Shown here: in pieces, positions 1-7,463 of the stretch | Position numbering within the stretch: the stretch's first letter is position 1 | How the letters are laid out: every line of letters begins with the position of its first letter | Assembly: GCA_964495085.1 (NCBI GenBank) | Contig: CAZBUK010000088.1 | Span: forward strand, 1-14,788 | Origin: CAZBUK01 sp964495085 | Lineage (GTDB): Bacteria > Bacteroidota > Ignavibacteria > T3Sed10-11 | Direction of reading: 5' to 3' | DNA: 14,788 bases | Translations under genes and position numbers: made by a program | The notes under the pieces: generated by a model | What the model was told of the DNA's origin: nothing | What the model saw: only the letters and a program-made list of their open reading frames with translations | The model's database searches: none

Positions 1-1082
1 GAATATGAGCCTTTAAACTTCGGCAATTTGACGTCATCGCGGTATGACGCAACGGTGAGAAAGGTGAACGCCTTATCGTTCGGTCCTTCCGTATACAATT
101 GTACCTGCGAATGCTGGTCGGTTACGCCGAGCGCATTGACGGGAGTTTGACCGACATGGACGGTATCGCCGCTGCGATCCTCGGCTTTACCGAGGCTCTC
201 AGCCCATAACTGACGGTACCAATCGGCCCATCCATAGAGTGCGTTCGAATAGCTCATCATCACCGAGATATGCTTGTTCTTTCGTGTATCCAGCAGATAG
301 TGAAGAACGGCATTCAGGTAAGCGGGATTTTTCATAAGGTCGGCGGTCTGACAACGTTTCATCATATCGGACGCTCCGCCGAGCAGCGCACCGAGGTCGA
401 AACCGGCGATCGCTGCGGTGAGCAGCCCGACGCTGGACAATACGGAAAATCTGCCGCCGACGTTATCGGGAATCGTGAAACTCTGCATGTCGTAGTCGAT
501 CGCGATTCTCCTGAGATCCCCTTTTTCCGCATCCGTCGTTATTACCATGTGCTTCCTGAATTTGCTGCCGAGTTTTTTCCTGAGTAATTCGGCGATTATC
601 AGAAACTGCGCCGAGGTTTCGGCGGTCGATCCTGATTTCGAGATGACGTTGAACAGCGTTCTCCCGGGAGCTACGGATTCAAGGAAAGCGGCGAAGAGTT
701 CTGGATCGATGTTGTCGAGAATGAATATCCGGGGGATGCCCTTCCGCCGCTTTGCATCGAGCAGGTTATGATAGGGATGCTGCAGAGCGCGGAGCAACGC
801 AATATTCCCAAGCGCAGACCCGCCGATACCCAGTACCACAAAGTTGTCGAATTTTTTCCGGTTCGCCTGCGCATATGTTCTGATCGCCCGTAGTATCTTT
901 TTATCCGAGACAAGATCGTAAAAACCGACCTTGCCGTTCGCTCTCTCTTCCGTAAGCACCCGGTGATAATCACCGGTGCGCTCGGCGTACTCTCTTAATT
1001 CTTCGCCGGTCACTCCATGCTCGCTGCCGACTGTGTCGCTCAACAGGAAAGTATAGTCGTATATCAACGGTCTTTTTTTCAT
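1..1082 (-). CDS. pgi: Glucose-6-phosphate isomerase (partial, C-terminus beyond window)
   Basis: Interconverts glucose 6-phosphate and fructose 6-phosphate in the cytoplasm (glycolysis and gluconeogenesis). My reverse-strand translation from the ATG at 1082 stays open for 360 codons to the window edge. It shows the two SIS-type phosphosugar-binding segments: GIGGSALG near residues 85-92, and SKSGSTAET near 148-156. The PGI signature DNVGGRFS lies near 206-213. The expected active-site Glu is in WAESLGK (about residue 295) and the His in TDQHSQ (about 324). The family is usually 430-550 residues, so roughly the last fifth or more is missing at the left edge. The TDQHSQ form resembles PGIs of Thermotoga and Gram-positive bacteria rather than the long E. 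coli type; that comparison is from memory. The ribosome binding site is weak (GGAACGA about 8 bases upstream). The sugar dehydrogenase lies upstream on the same strand with a gap of about 150 bases, so it may have its own promoter. Confidence 0.95.
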   Translation of the reverse strand, partial: MKKRPLIYDYTFLLSDTVGSEHGVTGEELREYAERTGDYHRVLTEERANGKVGFYDLVSDKKILRAIRTYAQANRKKFDNFVVLGIGGSALGNIALLRALQHPYHNLLDAKRRKGIPRIFILDNIDPELFAAFLESVAPGRTLFNVISKSGSTAETSAQFLIIAELLRKKLGSKFRKHMVITTDAEKGDLRRIAIDYDMQSFTIPDNVGGRFSVLSSVGLLTAAIAGFDLGALLGGASDMMKRCQTADLMKNPAYLNAVLHYLLDTRKNKHISVMMSYSNALYGWADWYRQLWAESLGKAEDRSGDTVHVGQTPVNALGVTDQHSQVQLYTEGPNDKAFTFLTVASYRDDVKLPKFKGSY

Positions 1083-1144
1083 ATAATTCGTTCCGTATCG
1101 TATGATGTTCTATATAATAATCGGGTATGATACATATCCGGGAT

Positions 1145-1234
1145 GTACTACCCCGGACCGTTCGGTCTGCACATTCCCGTATAATATGCAGATCGGTTTG
1201 AATCTAAACGCATCGGGCCGTACCACCCGGACCG
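1145..1234. repeat. Imperfect direct repeat between pgi and the sugar dehydrogenase
   Basis: GTACTACCCCGGACCG at 1145-1160 recurs as GTACCACCCGGACCG at 1220-1234, about 75 bases away, with one substitution and one missing C. The second copy abuts the stop codon of the sugar dehydrogenase gene. The first copy overlaps a small hairpin (1154-1169, CGGACC/GGTCTG with a G-T pair and a GTTC loop). Neither copy has a T-run that would make it an intrinsic terminator. It could be a regulator site upstream of pgi or a chance duplication. Confidence 0.4.
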
Positions 1235-2692
1235 CTATTTCAACAGCAGCATCCGGCCTTTCCCCGATAAATTTCCCGATTGAACTGCATAAATATACGT
1301 TCCGCTTGGCAATCCGGAAGCGTCCCACGTAACCCGGTAAGTACCCGCAGAAAGATACCGGGAAACAGGCATCGATATCTGTTCGCCGAGGATATTATAA
1401 ATCCGGAGCGTAACGAAATCTTCCGTCGGAATGCCGAATTCGATCGTTGTACTCGGATTGAACGGATTCGGATAATTGCTTGACAGAAAGAATCTTTCCG
1501 GCATTTCGCCGGTCCGATCGACCGAACCGGTGAATACAACCCGGTATATTCTTCCGTTATTGTATCCAAGAAGATAAATCTCCCCGTCCTCATCGAGTCC
1601 GAAGGAAGAAATGTTAACGGTACCCCCGTCGGAAAGTTGACCGAATGGGTGAAATCCGGATACCGTATCGCCGTCATAATGCAATGCCCAGACATTCCCG
1701 AACTGATAATCCGCGAAAAAGTACCATCCGTCGAACGGTATCATCTGTCCTCTGTAGACATATCCTCCCGTGATCGATCTTCCGTCGGTACCCCATTCGT
1801 ATTCCCATATCGGTAGCGCCAGACCGGCGGTATCGCACTCAGCCGAAGAGGGGTAGCAGAGCGTGCCCTCCATGATATTCCAACCGTAATTCTTGCCGCT
1901 CTCGATAATATTCACCTCTTCGCGGGCCGACTGACCGACGTCGCCCGCATAGAGCAGTCCGGTTCCCGAATCGAATGAAAATCTCCATGGATTCCGGAGA
2001 CCATATGCGAATATTTCTTCACGCCATCCTTCCATGTTCCCCACAAATGGATTATCGGATGGGATGGCGTAGTTCATATCTCCCTGCGTCGAATCGATAT
2101 CGATGCGCACGATCGTCCCCAAAAGATTCGTCGGATTCTGTCCGTTTTCCCCCGGATCGCCTGCACCGCCGCCATCTCCGATGGAAATGTACAGATAACC
2201 GTCGGGACCGAAAGCTATCTGTCCGCCGTTGTGATTTGTCAACGGCTGATTTTGTGTTATCATTATCTGCTCGCTCTCTGCATCTGCAGAGTCCATGTCG
2301 GTTTCGGAAACGCTAAATCTGGAAATGACATTCCGACGCGGATTATTGGCGGTATAATGCACGAAGAAATATCCATTCGATTGGTACTCCGGGTGAAAAG
2401 CTAGTCCGAGCAGTCCGAGTTCGAAACCGGTGACTAGGCGATCGGATATATCGAGAAAAACCTTCAGTTGCTCGGCCGCTTGATCATTTGGAAACACATA
2501 GATCTGTCCCTGCTGCGAGACAACGAAGATCCGGTTGGATCCGTCGCCCGCATGCTGCAGATCTACCGGCTGCGATACAGATATATTTTCAAACGCTCGA
2601 ACAATGATCGTCACCGAACCTGCCGCATCCGGTATATGTATCGAATATAAGAGAACTATGAGGAATACCGGGAATGATGATCGCAGCTGCAT
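1235..2692 (-). CDS. Secreted PQQ-dependent sugar dehydrogenase (GSDH family) with C-terminal type IX sorting domain
   Basis: Predicted exported oxidoreductase of the six-bladed beta-propeller family of soluble glucose/sorbosone dehydrogenases, which oxidise sugars with PQQ outside the cytoplasm. I chose the ATG at 2692 (485 residues). It begins directly with a signal peptide (MQLRSSF, then a hydrophobic stretch to about residue 25). An upstream in-frame TTG at 2731 adds 13 non-signal residues and sits on the predicted transcription start. Family motifs include NHNGGQIAFGPDG (about 153-165, with the candidate catalytic His154), IGDGGG (171-176), YGLRNPWRF (230-238, with Arg233 a candidate PQQ contact) and ITGGYVYRG (307-315). 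Residues about 403-485 form a separate domain starting SSNYPNPFNPSTTI and ending in KGRMLLLK. This is the type A C-terminal sorting domain, and implies outer-membrane translocation and surface attachment or release. The substrate cannot be told from sequence. Some relatives do not bind PQQ, so dehydrogenase activity is inferred. Confidence 0.9.
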   Translation of the reverse strand: MQLRSSFPVFLIVLLYSIHIPDAAGSVTIIVRAFENISVSQPVDLQHAGDGSNRIFVVSQQGQIYVFPNDQAAEQLKVFLDISDRLVTGFELGLLGLAFHPEYQSNGYFFVHYTANNPRRNVISRFSVSETDMDSADAESEQIMITQNQPLTNHNGGQIAFGPDGYLYISIGDGGGAGDPGENGQNPTNLLGTIVRIDIDSTQGDMNYAIPSDNPFVGNMEGWREEIFAYGLRNPWRFSFDSGTGLLYAGDVGQSAREEVNIIESGKNYGWNIMEGTLCYPSSAECDTAGLALPIWEYEWGTDGRSITGGYVYRGQMIPFDGWYFFADYQFGNVWALHYDGDTVSGFHPFGQLSDGGTVNISSFGLDEDGEIYLLGYNNGRIYRVVFTGSVDRTGEMPERFFLSSNYPNPFNPSTTIEFGIPTEDFVTLRIYNILGEQISMPVSRYLSAGTYRVTWDASGLPSGTYIYAVQSGNLSGKGRMLLLK

Positions 2693-2729
2693 GTCGTCTA
2701 TCCGAATCAGTATGTGAAATAAATGCGGC

Positions 2730-2749
2730 AATCTTATGAATATAAGATT
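2730..2749. repeat. Perfect 8-bp inverted repeat overlapping the predicted -10 box
   Basis: AATCTTAT-gaat-ATAAGATT is a 20-base dyad. It overlaps the predicted -10 hexamer (2744-2739) of the sugar dehydrogenase promoter. A dimeric repressor bound here would block that promoter, so it is a candidate operator. It is AT-rich and has only a short T stretch after it, so a terminator is less likely. Confidence 0.45.
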
Positions 2750-2766
2750 TTAGACGAATTAATCAA
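2739..2766 (-). promoter_or_regulatory. Predicted sigma70-like promoter of the sugar dehydrogenase gene
   Basis: On the minus strand TTGATT (2766-2761) is followed after 16 bases by TATATT (2744-2739). Transcription would start near 2732, giving a leader of about 40 bases to the ATG at 2692. This supports that start over the TTG at 2731. Found by eye; AT-rich DNA gives chance matches. Confidence 0.45.
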
Positions 2767-2890
2767 TAAAATATTCCCCCTTATCCCTGCTCTGCAGCGT
2801 AATGAGGGAGATCTCCGAATGCATTCCTCGATCACCCGTGGAACATTCGTACGGGCGATTCGTATACACGAACTATCTAAATGGCGGCAT

Positions 2891-2919
2891 TTGAGGTTCT
2901 CACGATTCCAAGCTATATT
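2891..2919 (+). promoter_or_regulatory. Predicted sigma70-like promoter of the beta-barrel gene
   Basis: TTGAGG (2891-2896), a 17-base spacer and TATATT (2914-2919) lie upstream of the ATG at 2972. The predicted start is near 2926, giving a leader of about 46 bases with a strong GGGAGGA ribosome site at 2957-2963. The spacing and the downstream ribosome site make this one of the better promoter calls in the window. Confidence 0.5.
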
Positions 2920-2971
2920 CAAACAAATCGTGCAATGCGAAGTATTGAACCACATGAGGGAGGATTTAGCA

Positions 2972-3643
2972 ATGGTATCTCGGAAGACGCTGCTGATACT
3001 GTGTATCGGTCTGATGCTGCATGGCCGTCTCTTCGGCCAGGAAGAAGTATCCTGGAGGATCGAATCCGCAATCACGCTCTCGCATTTTCAACAGCAGGTA
3101 AAAGCGATGATCGGGGATGACCGTGGACAAAGACTTGTGTACGATGAGTCGATCGGTCTGGTTGTGACGGGCGGATACAGGGTTCACGAAATGCTACATA
3201 TCGGCCTTTATGCCCAATATGACGGAGGTAAGCGGACTCTGGCCCTTTTTGACGGATTCGACGATGAGGGCAGAACAAGGGTGCGAAACGAAGTCGGGGG
3301 TGGTTACCGGGAATTCTGGTTCGGTCCGCTTGTACAACTCACCTGGAAGACTTTGGTGGCGGAAGCCGCATATGCGGCGATCGGGATTCGCTCAGACGAT
3401 GCCCGTATGGATGTACCCGCCGACGACGGCGATGTTTCGACCGCATTTCGCACGCATCCCACGATTGCCTGGATGTTCTCCGTAGGCGCCGCAGTGCCGG
3501 TTGTCGACCGTCTGCAGCTTGTGGTGCGAGTTCAGTACCGTGCCAGATACTACGATCGACGTGGGAGCAAGGATCTTCTGGATCAGATAGACCATGGTAC
3601 ACAGAGCATCACACCACTGATAGGCTTGAGCTGGGAATTTTAA
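2972..3643 (+). CDS. Predicted outer-membrane beta-barrel protein, function unknown
   Basis: 223 residues from the ATG at 2972. I chose it because GGGAGGA lies 8 bases upstream and because the product then starts with a signal peptide (MVSRK, hydrophobic core LLILCIGLMLHG, likely cleavage after LFGQ). The open frame extends another 83 codons upstream, but that part reads through the predicted promoter and is not protein-like. The mature part alternates polar and hydrophobic residues in short strands (for example VRNEVGGGYREFWFGPLVQL and LQLVVRVQYRARYY). It ends in LIGLSWEF with a terminal Phe, the classic BAM recognition signature of outer-membrane barrels. I do not recognise a specific family, and no catalytic motif is visible. 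The next gene starts 25 bases after the stop on the same strand, so the two are probably co-transcribed. Confidence 0.75.
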   Translation: MVSRKTLLILCIGLMLHGRLFGQEEVSWRIESAITLSHFQQQVKAMIGDDRGQRLVYDESIGLVVTGGYRVHEMLHIGLYAQYDGGKRTLALFDGFDDEGRTRVRNEVGGGYREFWFGPLVQLTWKTLVAEAAYAAIGIRSDDARMDVPADDGDVSTAFRTHPTIAWMFSVGAAVPVVDRLQLVVRVQYRARYYDRRGSKDLLDQIDHGTQSITPLIGLSWEF

Positions 3644-3668
3644 CTTATCGAATCAACTTGAGAATTGT

Positions 3669-3947
3669 ATGAAATTTCTCGCAATCGAAAAACCCCTGAG
3701 CCGGAATCCGATTCCGGGCGCGGTATTGAAAATGGAGGCCGAACGGGTTCTCGAATATTATGAGACAGGGATCGTAGAGCAGATCTTCTTCAGTGAACAT
3801 CATGACGCCGTGCTCATCTTGCAGTCCGAAAACGAAGCGGAAGTCCGGAAACTCCTGAATCGGCTGCCGCTCGTCTCGGACGGTTATATATCTTTCGAGC
3901 TAATGAGTCTGATGCCGTATACGGGATTCTCGAGGCTTCGCTCATAG
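3669..3947 (+). CDS. Small muconolactone-isomerase-like (dimeric alpha-beta barrel) protein
   Basis: 92 residues, probably cytoplasmic. The pattern is MKFLAIEK, then a helix (LKMEAERVLEYYETGIVEQIFFS), a strand (AVLILQSE), a second helix (EAEVRKLLNRLPLV), a strand (GYISFELMSLMPYTGF) and the end. This matches the ferredoxin-like fold of the muconolactone delta-isomerase/YciI-type superfamily. In particular the LPLV...GYISFE...L.PYTGF ending is familiar from hypothetical proteins of that group. No aromatic-degradation gene is nearby, so a true muconolactone isomerase role is not supported. It sits 25 bases behind the beta-barrel gene and probably shares its transcript. The ribosome site is weak (TTGAGAATTGT before ATG). 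Confidence 0.8.
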   Translation: MKFLAIEKPLSRNPIPGAVLKMEAERVLEYYETGIVEQIFFSEHHDAVLILQSENEAEVRKLLNRLPLVSDGYISFELMSLMPYTGFSRLRS

Positions 3948-4155
3948 AAAGGATACATACTCCGTTTACGATCAGCGGTGGATAACGTACACCGGCGCAT
4001 GACGACCGCACCCGTCTCGACCCGGCAAATCCGGCCGGAGCATATACGTACAATGATGATACGACCGAGAACTTCCACAGGGAGATCTTCTGATCAGGCA
4101 GTATCCACATTCCACAGCGAACATACATAATCACGGTTAGAGAGGATTATTATAC

Positions 4156-4338
4156 ATGAAAAAAGAGACGAGCAATTGCGGCCTTGCCGGCGGTTTATAT
4201 GGATTCGGTTTCATCGGCGCAGCGGTTTATTTCATTTCCCATGCCGGGTCATTCTGGATGGGAGTGTGGGGATTTCTCAAATCGTTGGTCTGGCCGGCAT
4301 TTCTTGTTTACGGTCTGTTCGATTATCTCGGGTTATAG
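4156..4338 (+). CDS. Small two-helix inner-membrane protein, hypothetical
   Basis: 60 residues. GAGAGG about ten bases upstream of ATG supports the start. Two predicted membrane helices are visible: about residues 10-30 (LAGGLYGFGFIGAAVYFISH) and about 34-58 (WMGVWGFLKSLVWPAFLVY onward), with a short charged N-terminus MKKETSNC. Small proteins of this shape, with a WGFLKSLVWPAFLVY-type second helix, are common conserved hypotheticals in many phyla; I know of no assigned role. The 208 bases before it (3948-4155) hold no gene I can support, and the next gene begins 155 bases after its stop. Confidence 0.75.
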   Translation: MKKETSNCGLAGGLYGFGFIGAAVYFISHAGSFWMGVWGFLKSLVWPAFLVYGLFDYLGL

Positions 4339-4492
4339 AGAATTAAGACGCCGGATTACCGTCAACAGGTACATAAATGAATTATCACGGAGCGACGCAA
4401 TAGGATATGCGAAGCTGTTCGCTGTGTCGAAGGGAGTGCTGTTCGGCAGTGTAAGCGGCCGAGATAAAACAGAAAACCAATCGGAGACACCA

Positions 4493-5176
4493 ATGAAGAC
4501 AACAAAGGCATCGCCGGGCGCTTTGCTTCTTACACTATCGGTCATGCTGATCACCGGGTGCGAGATAACCAATAATACGAACGATACCGATACGATTCGC
4601 GGATCGGGAATCATCGCGACGGAGGTAAGAACTCTCGCTGACTGCACCGGACTTTCTATACTGAATATCGGCGTCGTGCATATATCGCAAGGCGAACATC
4701 AATCCGTTCTGGTCGAAGCCGACGACAACATCATCGACAGGGTAATTACCCGCAAAGAAGACGACCAGCTCGTCGTCGGTATCAGGGACGGGAGCTACAC
4801 CGACATTACCCTGAATATATATGTCACGTTGCCGTCGATTTACTTTCTCACGATAGACGGAGCCGGTACCATTACCGCCGGAAACGATATTGAAACCGAT
4901 ACGCTGATCTGCGTCGTCAACGGGGCGGGGAATTGTAACGTTCGCGGAAACGGCGACTATTTTTACGCATCAGTCAACGGAGCCGGAAATATTTCAGCAA
5001 GGGATTTTACTGCGAAGAGCTGCACGGCATCCCTCAACGGGACGGGCAATATATCCGTCTACGTAACAGAGGAGCTGGAAGCAACCGTTGTCGGCGTGGG
5101 CACCATAACGTATTACGGGAATCCGCCGGTCGTAAGGGCGACGGTCACGGGCGTCGGCCGTATCATACGCGGATAA
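4493..5176 (+). CDS. GIN-domain (DUF2807-type) lipoprotein
   Basis: 227 residues from the ATG at 4493, preceded by GGAG at 4482-4485. The open frame continues upstream to 4184, but that part overlaps the 60-residue membrane gene and is not protein-like. MKTTKASPGALLLTLSVMLITGC is a lipoprotein signal with the modified Cys at 23. The mature protein matches the putative auto-transporter adhesin, head GIN family: an early GSGIIATEVRTLADCTGL segment, then LVVGIRDG and DITLNIYVTLPS. Next come regularly spaced Gly turns, DGAG (122), NGAG (143), NGAG (162), NGTG (182), VGVG (200) and TGVG (219). The roughly 20-residue period fits a beta-helix solenoid. Such proteins are envelope-anchored and common in Bacteroidota relatives; their function is largely unknown. 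It converges on the acyl-CoA synthetase gene with 144 bases between, where I saw no strong terminator. Confidence 0.88.
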   Translation: MKTTKASPGALLLTLSVMLITGCEITNNTNDTDTIRGSGIIATEVRTLADCTGLSILNIGVVHISQGEHQSVLVEADDNIIDRVITRKEDDQLVVGIRDGSYTDITLNIYVTLPSIYFLTIDGAGTITAGNDIETDTLICVVNGAGNCNVRGNGDYFYASVNGAGNISARDFTAKSCTASLNGTGNISVYVTEELEATVVGVGTITYYGNPPVVRATVTGVGRIIRG

Positions 5177-5320
5177 ACAAATCCGATTGATCCGACGGTT
5201 GATATTCGAAAAGACGAAAAACAGCGGACGAATCCTGAAGTGTCAAGATAGTCAGGCTGGGCAAGTAATCCGGCCAAATTACCGATTGTACGAATAAAAA
5301 TTCCGGCAGGTATACTTTCT

Positions 5321-7462
5321 TTACTTTAATACGATTCTTGCATCGACAACCGTCAACCCTCGCTCGTACACGATTACGGGATTCAGATCGATCTCGGAAA
5401 TGAGATCCGGGTACGCTTCGACGAATCGAGATACCTGCATGATCAGTTCAACGATCGCTTCCTTGTCGCTCGGCGGATTGCCGCGGATCCCTTCAAGAAT
5501 GGCGTGGGAGCGAACTTCATTGACCATAGCCGTCGAAGATACCCGTCCGATGGGCAGAACGTGGAAGACGACATCCTTGAGCACCTCCACCATCACTCCC
5601 CCGACGCCGAACATGATCACCGGACCGAATTGGGGATCTTGGGTAACGCCCACCACGACCTCCACCCCGCGCGGCATCATAGGCGCTACCAATATACCCC
5701 TGATTTTCGCACGCTGATTATACCGCCTCGCTCTCGCAATGAGCAGGTCGAAACCGTCCCGGACGCTCTCGTCGTTCTTCACGTTGAGGATGACCCCGCC
5801 GGCATCCGATTTATGCGTTATCTCAGGAGAGATCACCTTCAATACAACCGGGTATCCGATCTTTTTGGCGGCGATCACCGCCTCCTCTTCGTTGGTGGCA
5901 AAATCATATTCGGTCACGGGTATGTCGTGCAGCGATAGAACCCGCCTTGCTTCGGTTTCGAGCATGATCTTTCTGTTCTCCGCATACACCTTTTCGAAGA
6001 CCTGCTCCGCCTCGTTTAATCTCTTCTCCTCGGACCGGATCACAAAATCCGTGCGCTCCTTCGACGTATTCAGGTAGGTTCCGTATTCATGGAGCACGGA
6101 GATGCACTTAGCTGCGACGTCGATGGATTCATGAACCGGCAGAAATCCGTCCTTCAGAATCCTGAGCGGTTCCGGCCGGTGCGATGCGTACAAGGTCTGG
6201 ACGACGAGGGGTTTCCTGAGCTGAGAGGAAAGTTCGGTAAGACGGCGGGCGGTCCGGTTCTCTTCATCGAGCAGCGAGTCGGAGAATCTGATATGATACC
6301 CTCCGAACATGCCCACGATCATAAGTCCGTCTATCTCTTGTGATTCGAGCAATATCCCTGCGCACTGGGCGAGAATCCCCGGATTGGAATCCGACGCTCC
6401 GGCAACGTCGATCGGATTATCAAGTACTGCGTTCGACGGCAATATCGCGCGCAGCTTCATCCGAACATCGTTCGACAGGTCGGGCAGCCCGATTCCCTCA
6501 TCCTGAAGAGCGTCGGCAGCGAGCGATGCATGTCCACCGCCATCCGAGAGTACGGCGACATTGCACCTGTATAACGGCTGCAGATTGGCGAGCGCCTCGG
6601 CGGTCGGATAGAGTTCATCCGAATGTTCGATGGTGATGATTCCCGCCCGTTTGAACGCGCTCTTGGCGACCGCAGACAGGCCGGCGAGCGCGCCTGTATG
6701 CGTATGAGCGGCTTTCCTGCCCTTCTCCGAGCGCCCGCTCTGTAAAAGAACGATCGGCTTTTTTTCGACTGTCTCCTTCGCGAGTTCTATGAACTTATGT
6801 CCGTCACGCAATCCATCTACGAAAATCACGATTACCCCGGTATTGTCGTCGTCTTTCAGATACGAGAGGTATTCATGAAATCGAATGTCCGCCTCGTTCC
6901 CGATGCCCACATAAATGCCCACACCCGTCTTACTCTTTATGTTTACCCTGGTAATGAGACTCAGCGCGATGTTGCCGCTCTGCGAAAGAATCGCCATGGA
7001 TCCTTTCCGGATCTCACGGATACCCGTGAGGTTCAGGCGATGATGGAGATTGAATAATCCGGACGTGTTCGGACCGACGATCCGGACGTTCGATTCCCTT
7101 CCGATCCTCACCATCTCTTCCTGCAGCCGCTTCCCGTCTGCACCGACCTCTCCGAATCCAACCGCGAGCACCACCGCTCCTTTGATTCCCTTGCGGCCGC
7201 ATGAAGCAATTAACTCAGGCACCGATTGGGCCGGAGTCGCAATAAGAGCAAGATCGACCTCTGACGGGATTGTTCCGATATCGGGATAGACGGGGAGTCC
7301 CAGGATTTCCTTTTCCTTCGGATTGACGGGGAAGATTGAACCCTCGAATTTATCTTCGATAAGGGATTTGATCGCCTGGTATCCCCGCTTCGTCGGGTTA
7401 TGGGATGCGCCGATCACTGCGATCGATCGCGGCTTGAAGATCGGTTCGAGGGGATGATTCAT
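5321..7462 (-). CDS. ADP-forming acyl-CoA synthetase, fused alpha-beta (acetate--CoA ligase family)
   Basis: 713 residues from the ATG at 7462. Interconverts acyl-CoA, ADP and phosphate with the free acid, CoA and ATP in the cytoplasm, conserving thioester energy as ATP or activating an acid. Domain order as read: an N-terminal CoA-binding Rossmann domain (VIGAS at 16-20, PNTSG at 131-135), a succinyl-CoA-ligase-like domain with QSGNIALS (161-168), and the phospho-histidine loop THTGALAG (254-261, His255). A second flavodoxin-like domain spans about 300-460, and a C-terminal ATP-grasp domain about 500-713 carries GYPVVLKVISPEITHKSDAGG, MFGVGG and EIDLNPVIV. All key motifs are present and the length is typical of fused enzymes. 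An upstream extension of 31 codons lies inside the hydratase gene and is not used. The start follows the hydratase stop by one base (TGA-G-ATG). Substrate range is not predictable; a short, branched or aromatic acid is possible. Confidence 0.93.
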   Translation of the reverse strand: MNHPLEPIFKPRSIAVIGASHNPTKRGYQAIKSLIEDKFEGSIFPVNPKEKEILGLPVYPDIGTIPSEVDLALIATPAQSVPELIASCGRKGIKGAVVLAVGFGEVGADGKRLQEEMVRIGRESNVRIVGPNTSGLFNLHHRLNLTGIREIRKGSMAILSQSGNIALSLITRVNIKSKTGVGIYVGIGNEADIRFHEYLSYLKDDDNTGVIVIFVDGLRDGHKFIELAKETVEKKPIVLLQSGRSEKGRKAAHTHTGALAGLSAVAKSAFKRAGIITIEHSDELYPTAEALANLQPLYRCNVAVLSDGGGHASLAADALQDEGIGLPDLSNDVRMKLRAILPSNAVLDNPIDVAGASDSNPGILAQCAGILLESQEIDGLMIVGMFGGYHIRFSDSLLDEENRTARRLTELSSQLRKPLVVQTLYASHRPEPLRILKDGFLPVHESIDVAAKCISVLHEYGTYLNTSKERTDFVIRSEEKRLNEAEQVFEKVYAENRKIMLETEARRVLSLHDIPVTEYDFATNEEEAVIAAKKIGYPVVLKVISPEITHKSDAGGVILNVKNDESVRDGFDLLIARARRYNQRAKIRGILVAPMMPRGVEVVVGVTQDPQFGPVIMFGVGGVMVEVLKDVVFHVLPIGRVSSTAMVNEVRSHAILEGIRGNPPSDKEAIVELIMQVSRFVEAYPDLISEIDLNPVIVYERGLTVVDARIVLK

Positions 7463-7463
7463 C

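Noticed and set aside
1154..1169. Small GC-rich hairpin after the sugar dehydrogenase as an intrinsic terminator
   Set aside because: The stem is six pairs including a G-T, and no T-run follows on either strand.
2723..2971. Upstream extension of the beta-barrel reading frame
   Set aside because: It covers the predicted promoters and lacks protein character. A strong ribosome site and signal peptide mark 2972 as the start.
3669..3947. Assignment as a true muconolactone delta-isomerase of the beta-ketoadipate pathway
   Set aside because: Only fold-level similarity is visible and no catechol or protocatechuate pathway genes are nearby.
3948..4155. Intergenic stretch examined for a small gene or RNA
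   Set aside because: No frame with a ribosome site, no strong hairpin and no recognised RNA motif.
4184..4492. Upstream extension of the GIN lipoprotein frame
   Set aside because: It overlaps the well-supported 60-residue membrane gene in another frame, and the lipoprotein signal starts at 4493.
5177..5320. Convergent gap between the GIN lipoprotein and acyl-CoA synthetase genes examined for a bidirectional terminator
   Set aside because: Only weak pairings; no stem followed by a T-run was found.
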